Source: an uncultured Flavobacterium sp.
Lineage (GTDB): Bacteria > Bacteroidota > Bacteroidia > Flavobacteriales > Flavobacteriaceae
Direction: 5' to 3'
Assembly (NCBI RefSeq): GCF_946478785.1
Contig: NZ_CAMLDD010000022.1
Coordinates: 34,251 to 98,250, forward strand
Length of the DNA: 64,000 nucleotides
Shown here one piece after another: positions 25,154 through 34,043 of the stretch (the stretch's first letter is position 1; each line of letters opens with the position of its first letter). The notes beneath the pieces are model-generated. The model did not search any database and was not told the DNA's origin. It worked only from the letters and a program-made list of their open reading frames with translations. The translations under genes and the position numbers were made by a program.

Positions 25154-27991
25154 ATGCATAAAAAATTATTGGTTCTTATACTTCTTTTAACTTTCAAAAT
25201 TACTTCTGCCCAGATGGGAACTGTCTTTTCAGGACAGGTTATCGATAGCAAAACTCACAACCCATTAGAAAATACAGTTGTCAGCATTCAAAATTCAGCT
25301 TTAATGCAACTCACAAAAAAAGACGGAACTTTCGAATTGCATTCGGACATAAAAGGTGGGCAATTGCTTTTCATACACAGTCAGGGCTATAAAGATTTAC
25401 CCCTGAAAATTAATTCTAATTTAGGCCAAAAAGTAAATCTTGGAATTTTGCTTTTAGAAGAAGATCAGAGTGAAAATTTACAAACCACTATTATTTCACT
25501 TTTAGAAAGCGATTTAGAGGAAGACAATAGTTCTTCCGAAACGACGTCCGGACTTTTACAATCTTCAAAAGATGCATTCTTACAAGCAGCAGCTTTCAAT
25601 TGGGGCCAGGCCAGATTCAGTGTCCGTGGATTAGATAGTGAAAATGCGACTATGATGCTGAATGGTATGAAAATGAATAAAATTTATGACGGAAGACCGC
25701 AATGGAATAATTGGGGAGGATTGAATGATGTGCTCAGGAACCAGGAATTTTCAATTGGTGCCGCTCCCTCAGATTATAACTTCGGAGGCATTTTAGGCAC
25801 ACAGCAAATTTTCACACAGGCATCTGACTATAGAAAAGGAACCCCAATATCGCTTTCAGGCACCAATACAAATTATAACTGGAGAACAATGGTTACATAT
25901 GCTTCAGGAATGAAAACTTCTGGTTGGGCTTATGTGTTTTCAGTTGGAAAACGCTGGGCTGCCGAAGGCTATTTTGAAGGAACCAATTATGATGCAAATT
26001 CTTTTTTTATGAGTGTTGAAAAAAGAATAACGCCTAAACACTCCTTAAACTTTACAGGCTTTTACACACCAAATTCCCGTGGAAAAAATTCTCCTAACAC
26101 CAATGAAGTAACCCAATTAAAATCGGAGAAATATAACTCTTACTGGGGATATCAAAATGGAGAAAAACGAAACGCGAGAATAAAAAATGTAGAAGAACCA
26201 TTATTAATGCTCAATCATTATTTTAAAATAAATGATCATGCCAATCTCACATCGGCGATTATGTATCAATTTGGAAAAGTCGGCAACAGCAATATTGATT
26301 ATCAAAATGCGGACAGTCCTGAACCTACTTATTACAGGAAATTGCCTAGTTATTTCAGTTCACTTTATGCAGCAGACAAAGGAGAATTCTCTGGGGAATT
26401 TACTCCGGATTACGAAAATGCAGAAAAAAGCAAAGAATTGTTTTTAGAAAATTCCCAAATTGATTGGGCAAAAATGTACAGATCCAATCAAAAAACTGTA
26501 GTTAATCCTGAAGGAAATATTACAGGATATGAATCTGCAAAAAGCCATTATGTTATTTATGAAGACAGAACTGACGATAAAACTTTGGCTTTTAATTCAA
26601 ACCTCAACACACAGTTTACAGAAAATATATTTTTCAGCAGCGGAATACTCTTTAAAAACTTAAAATCACATAATTTTCAAAATCTTCTGGATTTATTGGG
26701 TGGCAGCTATTTTGAGGATATCGATTCCTTTTATAAAGGCGACCAATCACAATCTGATTTAAAAAATCCTGACCGGGAAGTAAGAGTTGGCGATACTTAT
26801 GGCTATAATTTTAATTATTATGCCACAACAACAGATGCCTTTACGCAGTTTAAATTTGCTTATCGAAAAGTTGATTTTTATTTGGGAAATTCTTTTTCAA
26901 CTTCAAAATACCAAAGAGAAGGCTTGTACCAAAATGGGATTTATCCGGATAGTTCTTTAGGCAAAAGTGAAAAAGTCAATTTTGAAAATTTTGGGTTTAA
27001 AGGTGGCTTCACCTATAAAATTTCAGGAAAACAATGGCTTTTTTTCAGCGGGATGCATCTTACCAAAGCGCCTTCACTTCGAAACACTTTTTCTAATTCG
27101 AGATTAAACAATTCTATTGTAAACGGAATCGAAAATGAAAACATCAGCGCTGCCGATGCCAATTATGTTTATCATTCCCCAAAACTCAAAATGCGAATTA
27201 CAGGTTATTACGCAATCATAAAAAATACGACCAAAACTTCCTTTTTTTATGCCGAAGGTATTTTTGACAATGGAGCCGGCTATGATAATACTGATGCATT
27301 TGTAAGTCAGACCCTGACCAATTTAGACAAGAAAAACATGGGTGCCGAATTAAGTCTGGAATATCAGATTTCATCAACTTTTAAAAGCAATCTATCTGTT
27401 GCGTATGCAAGTTACACATATGAAAGCAATCCAGATGTTATGATTACAAATGATGCAAACGCAGCGATTTCAGACACTGAAACCACTTTTGATTTTGGGA
27501 AAGCACTGCTTAAAAACTACAAACAATCCGGAATGCCGCAACAGGCTCTTTCATGTGGAATAGAATATCGTGATCCTAAATTCTGGTGGATTTCTGCTAA
27601 TATCAATTATATTACAAACAGTTATGTCGATGTTTCTCCAATTTCAAGAACTTCAAGATTTTATAAAAATCCCGCAAGTGGATTCAATTTTCCAGAAGCC
27701 TCTGAGGAACGTTCAAAAGTGCTTTTAAAGCAGGAAAAACTAAATCCTGTTTCGCTTTTAAATATGATTGGCGGAAAATCCTGGCGCATTTATAACAGAA
27801 CAATCGGTCTTTTTGCCAGCATCAATAATGTCCTGGATTTTAAATATAAAACAGGCGGTTTTGAACAGGCAAGAAATTCAAACTTCAGGGAGTTAAATCA
27901 GGATGTTTCAAGCGGAACCCCTTCTTTTGGTTCCAAATATTTCTATGCGTACGGAAGAACATATTTCGTAAATATTACTGTCAATTTATAA
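25154..27991 (+). CDS. TonB-dependent receptor with carboxypeptidase-like regulatory domain
   Basis: 945 residues. Signal peptide MHKKLLVLILLLTFKITSAQ, then a CarboxypepD_reg-like beta domain (about 22-100: GQVIDSKTHNPLENTVVSI), a plug domain (about 120-240, with QARFSVRGLDSENATMMLNG), and a long outer-membrane barrel ending in YFVNITVNL. It imports a substrate across the outer membrane using TonB energy. The partner downstream is a DUF5689 lipoprotein rather than a SusD homologue, so it is not a canonical glycan PUL pair. The substrate is unknown. Expression may be controlled by the terminator-like leader. Confidence 0.9.
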   Translation: MHKKLLVLILLLTFKITSAQMGTVFSGQVIDSKTHNPLENTVVSIQNSALMQLTKKDGTFELHSDIKGGQLLFIHSQGYKDLPLKINSNLGQKVNLGILLLEEDQSENLQTTIISLLESDLEEDNSSSETTSGLLQSSKDAFLQAAAFNWGQARFSVRGLDSENATMMLNGMKMNKIYDGRPQWNNWGGLNDVLRNQEFSIGAAPSDYNFGGILGTQQIFTQASDYRKGTPISLSGTNTNYNWRTMVTYASGMKTSGWAYVFSVGKRWAAEGYFEGTNYDANSFFMSVEKRITPKHSLNFTGFYTPNSRGKNSPNTNEVTQLKSEKYNSYWGYQNGEKRNARIKNVEEPLLMLNHYFKINDHANLTSAIMYQFGKVGNSNIDYQNADSPEPTYYRKLPSYFSSLYAADKGEFSGEFTPDYENAEKSKELFLENSQIDWAKMYRSNQKTVVNPEGNITGYESAKSHYVIYEDRTDDKTLAFNSNLNTQFTENIFFSSGILFKNLKSHNFQNLLDLLGGSYFEDIDSFYKGDQSQSDLKNPDREVRVGDTYGYNFNYYATTTDAFTQFKFAYRKVDFYLGNSFSTSKYQREGLYQNGIYPDSSLGKSEKVNFENFGFKGGFTYKISGKQWLFFSGMHLTKAPSLRNTFSNSRLNNSIVNGIENENISAADANYVYHSPKLKMRITGYYAIIKNTTKTSFFYAEGIFDNGAGYDNTDAFVSQTLTNLDKKNMGAELSLEYQISSTFKSNLSVAYASYTYESNPDVMITNDANAAISDTETTFDFGKALLKNYKQSGMPQQALSCGIEYRDPKFWWISANINYITNSYVDVSPISRTSRFYKNPASGFNFPEASEERSKVLLKQEKLNPVSLLNMIGGKSWRIYNRTIGLFASINNVLDFKYKTGGFEQARNSNFRELNQDVSSGTPSFGSKYFYAYGRTYFVNITVNL

Positions 27992-28000
27992 CTATATCTA

Positions 28001-29350
28001 ATGAAAAACAACCATAAAACTCTGTTCGCTTTATTGTCTCTGCTACTTTTTTGCAACTGTGATGAAGATATTGTCATTCCAAAATTGGAATGCACACAAC
28101 CCGATTTTACTGTAAACAGAGCCGTTGAAGATGTTCTAAAAACCGCCACCATAACGGCAACAAAGTATGTTTATGATGACGTTATTGAAGCTTACGTGAT
28201 TTCAAGTGATGAAAATGGAAATTTTTTCAAGACCATATATCTTCAGACTTTAGCAACTGAAAACAATCCTGCCATTGGATTCAGCGTTTCGGTAGATGCT
28301 GCAAATACGTATGTCGATTATCGGGTTGGAAATAAAGTGTATATCAAATTAAAAGATCAGTTTACCGATTTATTTTATGGCGGAATGCGAATTGGAAGCC
28401 TGTATGAAGGCAATTCAGGAGCAGCTTCGGTTGGCAGAATTTCTCAAAACGATTACAAAAATGTATTACATGCTTCGTGTACGATACTTGATGAAAATGA
28501 GTTAGTCAATCCAATTTCTATTGAAGAGGCTTTACGTGAAAGCAACCTGAATACTTTAATTGAATTATCTGATGTTCAATTTACAGAAGCTGCCCTTGGA
28601 CGCCATTATTTTGAAGAAGCCAACAATGTTGGGGGTGCAACGAATTGGAATTTAAGGGATAAATCCGGAAATCAAATCATTTTCAGAACCAGCAGTTTCG
28701 CTGATTTTTCGGCAAGTTTGGTTCCTGAAGGAAGCGGAAAAGTACGTGGCATTATAACTAAATATGGCTCCGATTATCAGTTAATGGTTCGTTCAGAAAA
28801 AGATGTTGTGATGGGTGGAAAAACAAATATTCCTTTTTTTACCGAGGATTTTCAAATGGTTACAAACAATGTCAATTTTGCATTACCCGACTGGAGCAAT
28901 ATTGTAGAAAAAGCTTCAAAATTATGGAGAACTATGGTTACTGCCGGAAACGGTTATGCAGAGTTTAACACCACAAGCACAACGGCTGCTCAAAATATTG
29001 CATGGCTCGTTTCTCCAAAAATTAATTTATCTGATTATAAAAATACTGTACTTTCTTTTAGAAGTGCACAACATGATTTAAAAGTCGATTCGCCTTTTAA
29101 TACATTAGAAGTTTATATTTCAACCAATTTTGACGGATCAGATCTAACCAAAGCAACATGGATAAAATTAGATGCTATGATCCCATCGCTTTCTACACCT
29201 ACCCGAAAATTTATTAGTTCGGGAGGAATCGATTTATCTTCTTATTCAGGAAATATTAATATTGCATTTAAATACATCGGATCCGGAAAAGATAAGACAC
29301 TTAACGGAGCATTTATGGTAGATGATGTGAAAATGTTCGGGGAGAAATAA
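28001..29350 (+). CDS. DUF5689-domain surface lipoprotein
   Basis: 449 residues, 9 bases after the receptor gene. The lipoprotein signal MKNNHKTLFALLSLLLFCNC has its Cys at residue 20. The N-terminal half (YVISSDENGNFFKTIYLQ to VRGIITKYGSDYQLMVRSEKDV) resembles DUF5689, which has an OB-fold-like repeat. The C-terminal half (FFTEDFQMVTNN, WSNIVEKASKLW, FMVDDVKMF) looks like a choice-of-anchor jelly-roll domain. It probably captures ligand for the receptor at the cell surface, by analogy with SusD. Confidence 0.8.
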   Translation: MKNNHKTLFALLSLLLFCNCDEDIVIPKLECTQPDFTVNRAVEDVLKTATITATKYVYDDVIEAYVISSDENGNFFKTIYLQTLATENNPAIGFSVSVDAANTYVDYRVGNKVYIKLKDQFTDLFYGGMRIGSLYEGNSGAASVGRISQNDYKNVLHASCTILDENELVNPISIEEALRESNLNTLIELSDVQFTEAALGRHYFEEANNVGGATNWNLRDKSGNQIIFRTSSFADFSASLVPEGSGKVRGIITKYGSDYQLMVRSEKDVVMGGKTNIPFFTEDFQMVTNNVNFALPDWSNIVEKASKLWRTMVTAGNGYAEFNTTSTTAAQNIAWLVSPKINLSDYKNTVLSFRSAQHDLKVDSPFNTLEVYISTNFDGSDLTKATWIKLDAMIPSLSTPTRKFISSGGIDLSSYSGNINIAFKYIGSGKDKTLNGAFMVDDVKMFGEK

Positions 29351-29491
29351 GAATTAAAAAACACAAATTATAACATACTGATTTACAATTAAAAACTACA
29401 TTAAAAATCAAATTTTTATGTTTTTAATCTCTAAAATTGTTAAATTTTGACAGAATTTTGTATTTTGGCATTCCCAAATCAATACAATCTT

Positions 29492-30355
29492 ATGAAAAAA
29501 ATCTACTTGTTTGCCATTATTGCTATGGTTTCTACTACCTTATTGCACAGTCAGGACAGTCCTGTTCGCTTAAAACAAATCAATATTGTAAAAACAAATT
29601 ACCAGAACTCTAAAGATGGTGAAATTGTAAACAAAACCGTTTTATTTAAAGAAGGAAAAATTGAAAGCATCACCACTTCAGATGTTATTCAGAAATTCTT
29701 TTATAATAAAAACGGATTACTGGATATGACTGTTAAGGATAAAATTGGAAGTGACTGGAAAGAGGTTGTCAATTATACCTACGATGCAGATAACAACATT
29801 ACAAAATTTGTAAGCAAGTATCATGAAGGTAATGATTACATCACGAAAACTGTGACTTTTTCTTATGATGGAGCAAGGGTAAAAGCAATTACCAAGAAAA
29901 GTACGAACCACCAGAATATACTTGAAGACATTGAATATATTGTAGAAAACGGTATTATTGTAAGACGTACTTCCCGTAATAGAAACAAAGATATTATTGG
30001 TAAAATTGAATATGTGTATGTAAATGATAATGTATCAAGACACAGAGGCCTGGTTGGTGATAAAATTTCTAAAACGTATACTTTTGATGATAAAAAATCT
30101 GTCAATCAGCTAATCGTTCAGAACTTATTTGGCGATAATTATAAGGTGATTGTGCCCATGATTTCATACCATGAGGATGAATTTAGCTTTGAAGCGATCT
30201 CTTATAATAACGAGATGAATTTTAGTCCGTCGTCTGCTGCTTTGGTTGCCGTAAGCAGAAAGTACAAATACAACAAATTAAATTTCCCTATTTCCTGTTC
30301 ACAAATTGAAGAAAATGGAATTGTAAAAACGGAGAAAACTTTTATCTACGAATAA
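29492..30355 (+). CDS. Secreted protein of unknown function with YD-like beta strands
   Basis: 287 residues from ATG 29492 (an in-frame start at 29447 lacks a signal peptide). MKKIYLFAIIAMVSTTLLHSQ is a signal peptide. The body repeats short strand-turn units such as FFYNKNGLLDMTVKD, NYTYDADNNITKFVSK and TFSYDGARVKAITKK, recalling the YD/RHS-like repeats of wall-associated proteins, though no catalytic domain follows. It is transcribed alone with a strong terminator behind it. Confidence 0.7.
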   Translation: MKKIYLFAIIAMVSTTLLHSQDSPVRLKQINIVKTNYQNSKDGEIVNKTVLFKEGKIESITTSDVIQKFFYNKNGLLDMTVKDKIGSDWKEVVNYTYDADNNITKFVSKYHEGNDYITKTVTFSYDGARVKAITKKSTNHQNILEDIEYIVENGIIVRRTSRNRNKDIIGKIEYVYVNDNVSRHRGLVGDKISKTYTFDDKKSVNQLIVQNLFGDNYKVIVPMISYHEDEFSFEAISYNNEMNFSPSSAALVAVSRKYKYNKLNFPISCSQIEENGIVKTEKTFIYE

Positions 30356-30378
30356 AAAACTGTATCTTCAGTTTCTTT

Positions 30379-30417
30379 AAACCATTTAGAATAAATTTCT
30401 AAATGGTTTTTATTTTT
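30379..30417 (+). terminator. Intrinsic terminator
   Basis: AAACCATTTAGAA (30379-30391) and TTCTAAATGGTTT (30397-30409) are perfect complements with a 5-base loop and a T-rich tail. Confidence 0.85.
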
Positions 30418-30485
30418 TATACAGGGATACATCTTAAATAGAACTTAAAAATATAATTCTATAATGTTAGTAGTATACAAATGAT

Positions 30486-30493
30486 TAAATTTG
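30486..30493 (+). promoter_or_regulatory. Putative -7 element of hflX
   Basis: TAAATTTG, 16 bases before the ATG; the leader would be about 10 bases. The -33 is weak. Confidence 0.45.
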
Positions 30494-30509
30494 CAACTTA
30501 TTCAAAGCT

Positions 30510-31739
30510 ATGTTAGAAAAAGAAGTTATAAATTTTGAGAAAACAGCCATTGTTGGTATTGTAACTCAAAATCAAAGTGAGGAAAAACTTAACGAATATC
30601 TGGACGAATTAGAGTTTTTGACTTTTACCGCCGGAGGTGAAGTTATTAAACGCTTTTCTCAAAAAATGGAACGCCCAAATCCCAAGACTTTTGTGGGAAC
30701 GGGAAAAATAGATGAAATCAATCTTTTTGTAAAAGAAAACAATATATCGACTTTAATTTTTGATGATGAATTAACGCCTTCACAGCAAAAAAACATTTCT
30801 AAAATTATCGATTGTAAAATCCTGGACAGAACCAATCTGATTCTGGATATTTTTGCACAAAGAGCTGAAACTTCGTATGCAAGAACACAAGTAGAACTGG
30901 CACAATGCCAATATTTACTACCAAGACTTTCCGGCTTATGGACACACCTTGAGCGCCAAAAAGGAGGTATTGGTATGCGTGGACCGGGAGAAACAGAGAT
31001 TGAAACGGACAGACGTATTGTTCGAGACCGAATTTCGTTGCTGAAAGATAAAATCAAAACCATTGATAAACAAATGGGAGTTCAACGCAGCAATCGTGGT
31101 GCGATGGTACGTGTAGCCCTTGTAGGTTATACGAATGTTGGAAAATCGACTTTGATGAATGCGATTGGCAAAAGTGATGTTTTTGTAGAGAATAAATTGT
31201 TCGCAACCTTAGATACGACAGTGCGAAAAGTGGTTATTAAAAACCTGCCTTTCTTACTTTCCGATACGGTAGGTTTTATTAGAAAACTGCCAACACAATT
31301 GGTGGATTCTTTTAAAAGTACGCTGGATGAAGTTCGTGAAGCCGATTTGCTATTGCATATTGTAGATATTTCGCATCCTGAATTTGAAGATCATATTGCC
31401 TCTGTAAACCAGACGTTGCAGGATATCAAAGCACATGAAAAACCGGTTATTATGGTTTTCAATAAAATTGATGCTTACAAACATCTGACCATTGACGAAG
31501 ATGATTTAATGACTGAAAAAACACCAAGACATTACACCCTCGATGAATGGAAAGCGACCTGGATGCATCGTTTAGGCGAAGATAATGCACTGTTTATTTC
31601 GGCTACGCATAAAGAGAATTTTGAGGAATTCAGAGAAAGGGTTTATGAAGCGGTAAGACAGATTCATATTACACGTTTTCCTTATAATAAATTTTTATAT
31701 CCGGATTATAAGGATGCCATTGAAAAAGATGAAGAATAA
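30510..31739 (+). CDS. hflX: Ribosome-associated GTPase HflX
   Basis: 409 residues. The HflX-specific N-terminal domain (FVGTGKIDEINLFVKENNIS, FDDELTPSQQKNI, ILDRTNLILDIFAQRA) and glycine-rich linker (GGIGMRGPGETEIETDRR) precede the G domain: G1 VGYTNVGKST, G3 DTVGFIRKLP, G4 NKID. HflX splits stalled or stressed ribosomes in other bacteria. It is a monocistronic unit between two terminators. Confidence 0.95.
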   Translation: MLEKEVINFEKTAIVGIVTQNQSEEKLNEYLDELEFLTFTAGGEVIKRFSQKMERPNPKTFVGTGKIDEINLFVKENNISTLIFDDELTPSQQKNISKIIDCKILDRTNLILDIFAQRAETSYARTQVELAQCQYLLPRLSGLWTHLERQKGGIGMRGPGETEIETDRRIVRDRISLLKDKIKTIDKQMGVQRSNRGAMVRVALVGYTNVGKSTLMNAIGKSDVFVENKLFATLDTTVRKVVIKNLPFLLSDTVGFIRKLPTQLVDSFKSTLDEVREADLLLHIVDISHPEFEDHIASVNQTLQDIKAHEKPVIMVFNKIDAYKHLTIDEDDLMTEKTPRHYTLDEWKATWMHRLGEDNALFISATHKENFEEFRERVYEAVRQIHITRFPYNKFLYPDYKDAIEKDEE

Positions 31740-31764
31740 ATCTTCTGAGACTTAATAATAATTT

Positions 31765-31795
31765 ATCCCTTTTGAAAAATCAAAAGGGATTTTTT
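31765..31795. terminator. Terminator of hflX
   Basis: ATCCCTTTTGA and TCAAAAGGGAT form a perfect stem followed by TTTTT; it may also stop the convergent lipoprotein transcript. Confidence 0.8.
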
Positions 31796-31809
31796 GTTAG
31801 CTTCAAAAA

Positions 31810-32352
31810 TCAAAACGTTTTATATTCAATACCGTTTTTATCGGCATATGGGAGTAATAATTTCATAACATCTTCATATTTTTTATCCAGCACTATGCCT
31901 TTTGTATCGTCGAGTTTTATGCTGGCATTATTTATTTCTTCCTCACTTTTACCTTCGTCTATCATTTTTGCAATTATTAAAAAATCTTTTTTTTGGATGT
32001 TATCAGCATATTCAAACAAATCTAAGGCTGCTGTGATAATCGGTTTTGCCTCTTCATCAACCTGAAGTTCTTTGATTTTTTTGATGTCTTCCTTAAACGT
32101 ATTTGCATACCAATACTTTACTGACTCAACACATGTGGCCGAACGCAAAGATTTATTATCAGCTGCCGGGACTCGCAAACTGCCATTTATTTTTTGCTGA
32201 TAAAACTCCCTGAAAACCCTTTCAAAACTTTTAGGAATTTTATTCGCATTCAGACCTATCACCTGAAAAACCTTATCCGGACAATCGTTTAAAAGGTTAC
32301 AAGATGAGATCATATTCAACAAAAACAAAAGTGTAATAATTTTAAGTTTCAT
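31810..32352 (-). CDS. Lipoprotein of unknown function
   Basis: 180 residues from ATG 32352; the longer frame to 32400 lacks a signal at its start. MKLKIITLLFLLNMISSC is a lipobox with Cys at residue 18. The mature part is mainly helical, with two further cysteines (NDCPDK and SATCVES). It is the last gene of a four-gene operon (33796 to 31810) of envelope proteins. No family recognised. Confidence 0.7.
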   Translation of the reverse strand: MKLKIITLLFLLNMISSCNLLNDCPDKVFQVIGLNANKIPKSFERVFREFYQQKINGSLRVPAADNKSLRSATCVESVKYWYANTFKEDIKKIKELQVDEEAKPIITAALDLFEYADNIQKKDFLIIAKMIDEGKSEEEINNASIKLDDTKGIVLDKKYEDVMKLLLPYADKNGIEYKTF

Positions 32353-32356
32353 ATTA

Positions 32357-32878
32357 TTAAGTGTTTTTGGTTTCAAAAAATGAATCTTGTAATTTTTCAA
32401 TTTTCATCAGGACAAAATTTTCATAGGCCTGCTGCTTTATCTCGCTTTTTTTACCCGCACTAAATCCTTCACTTATAATGTAACTCTTTATAAATTGCCT
32501 TTTTTTAGCGCCCAAGGCATAATAGGAACTTCCCATTTCTGAGTGAAAGAAAATAACGATTTCTTCCAGTTTCATAATTTTTCTTTTTGCTCTTAATGGA
32601 CTGCTTTTGTAAACCGCATTCTCTCTAGCATCAAATGTGTAACGTATTTTACTTCCTATTTGTATATCATACAAACTGTGCAGAACAAAATATCCCATTA
32701 AAATATAAATTGCCCATCGCATTGCTTCGTCGAGACGATTATCAAAAAACAATAAGATTATAATACCTGCACTGATACCGACTAAAAACCACCACGACAT
32801 AGCAAGCGTTGGTTTTTTGGGACATAAAGAAAATGTATGCAATGTTTCTTCAATATTATATTTTTCCTGAATGTTCAT
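32357..32878 (-). CDS. Membrane protein of unknown function (bitopic, YcxB/PH-like)
   Basis: 173 residues. Two adjacent membrane segments (about 29-46 and 52-68) follow a 25-residue N-terminus (MNIQEKYNIEETLHTFSL). The C-terminal part (IGSKIRYTFDARENAVYKSS, then KLEEIVIFFHSEMGSSYYALG) looks like a small beta domain of the PH/YcxB type found in bacterial membrane proteins. Its 5' end overlaps the upstream gene by 23 bases, so the two are coupled. Function unknown. Confidence 0.65.
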   Translation of the reverse strand: MNIQEKYNIEETLHTFSLCPKKPTLAMSWWFLVGISAGIIILLFFDNRLDEAMRWAIYILMGYFVLHSLYDIQIGSKIRYTFDARENAVYKSSPLRAKRKIMKLEEIVIFFHSEMGSSYYALGAKKRQFIKSYIISEGFSAGKKSEIKQQAYENFVLMKIEKLQDSFFETKNT

Positions 32879-33323
32879 CTGATCTTATTATTTCTTCAAT
32901 TTCGTTAAGTAAATTTTGCATTGATCTGGCTGTAAATCCTTGTGCGACGCCGCTACATTGCTCTTTGCCGTTTTTCATATAATACAGATTCAGCGAAACA
33001 TTTATTGTGACGAAGTACTGAGTGGTTCGTACGACTTCAAAATTGACAAAATCACTTAATGGAATCCTTACCGGCGGAATAATCAAGGCATTTTTGATAA
33101 GGATTTCTTTTTGGCCCATATCTATCACAATGTGATTTATAAAAATCGAAATGAGACATAAAACGGTAAGAATTCCAAAAATCCAGATCATCGTTGTATT
33201 TTTGGTCAATAAGCCGGCAAAAGCAAATGCTGCCATTCCGAAAACTACAATGAGACCAAAGCCGTATTGCCTTTTCATGACATACTGATTTCCATTTTTT
33301 GTAAATTTTTGTAATGTTTCCAT
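32856..33323 (-). CDS. Membrane protein with PH-like C-terminal domain
   Basis: 155 residues with two membrane segments (about 22-40 and 46-64). They are followed by a beta-rich part (DMGQKEILIKNALIIPPVRIPLSDFVNFEVVRTTQYFVTINVSLNLYY) and a C-terminal helix (SMQNLLNEIEEIIR), the pattern of a bacterial PH domain. It overlaps the next gene by 23 bases and starts 3 bases after the previous one. It is probably a partner of the similar 173-residue protein; function unknown. Confidence 0.65.
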   Translation of the reverse strand: METLQKFTKNGNQYVMKRQYGFGLIVVFGMAAFAFAGLLTKNTTMIWIFGILTVLCLISIFINHIVIDMGQKEILIKNALIIPPVRIPLSDFVNFEVVRTTQYFVTINVSLNLYYMKNGKEQCSGVAQGFTARSMQNLLNEIEEIIRSDEHSGKI

Positions 33324-33325
33324 AA

Positions 33326-33796
33326 TTATTCAATATTAACTCCGTCAATAATCAATGTCGCACAAATGATTGACATATATGTACTGGTATAATCAGCAGT
33401 GATCTGATCGCTTAAAGAATCTATGTTCGCTTTTGTAAACTCTAATTTTCTGGAAGACATTTTTCCGTAAGAATCCACCATGGTGATTTGGCCGTCGAGT
33501 CCATTTTTATTTGCCATAAATGCCTTTAACAAGGGAATATTCGGCTTTTCAAAATCTATAGACAAATAATAATTTTTTGTTTGTCCCTTCTTTTCCGTAC
33601 CATCAGTTGCATTACCATTGTTGGTAGAAGTAGTAAAAGAGAATGTTGCAGTCCGTACCGGGACAATAATAGTTTTATTGCCGTCTTTTACGGTAATTTC
33701 TATTTTGACACGTTTATCTTCCAGCTGTTGTCCGTAACTCAGTCCGGTCAAAAAACAAAAGATGATCATCAATAATGTAAACTTTTTCGTATTCAT
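33326..33796 (-). CDS. Secreted beta-rich protein, faintly Hcp/TssD-like
   Basis: 156 residues, first gene of the operon. The signal peptide is MNTKKFTLLMIIFCFLTGLSYGQ. The mature part alternates strands: RTATFSFTTST, a Gly/Asn linker, KNYYLSIDFEKPNIPLLKAFMANK, GQITMVDSYGKMSSRKLEFTKA, then SIICATLIIDGVNIE. The order of strands and the KLEFTKA / SxISA-like ending recall TssD (Hcp) tube proteins of the Bacteroidota type VI system, but true TssD has no signal peptide, so the likeness may be superficial. Confidence 0.6.
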   Translation of the reverse strand: MNTKKFTLLMIIFCFLTGLSYGQQLEDKRVKIEITVKDGNKTIIVPVRTATFSFTTSTNNGNATDGTEKKGQTKNYYLSIDFEKPNIPLLKAFMANKNGLDGQITMVDSYGKMSSRKLEFTKANIDSLSDQITADYTSTYMSIICATLIIDGVNIE

Positions 33797-34043
33797 AATT
33801 TAGGATTGTTTAAAAAAAATATTTACAGCAAGATTACTCTATACATCAAATTACTACAATCCGCAATTGGCAAATGGTGCCTTTAGATTTTTATTTGGTC
33901 AGGAAGAAATGGTATCAGAAAAAAGAAGGATTTCAAGGATTTCAAAACCATGATTAAGTACCCTTTAAAATAAATATTTCAGTCTGCAAATGTTTGGTCA
34001 GTAATCATACTATTTGTACTTTCCCTCATTAATATTAATATTT

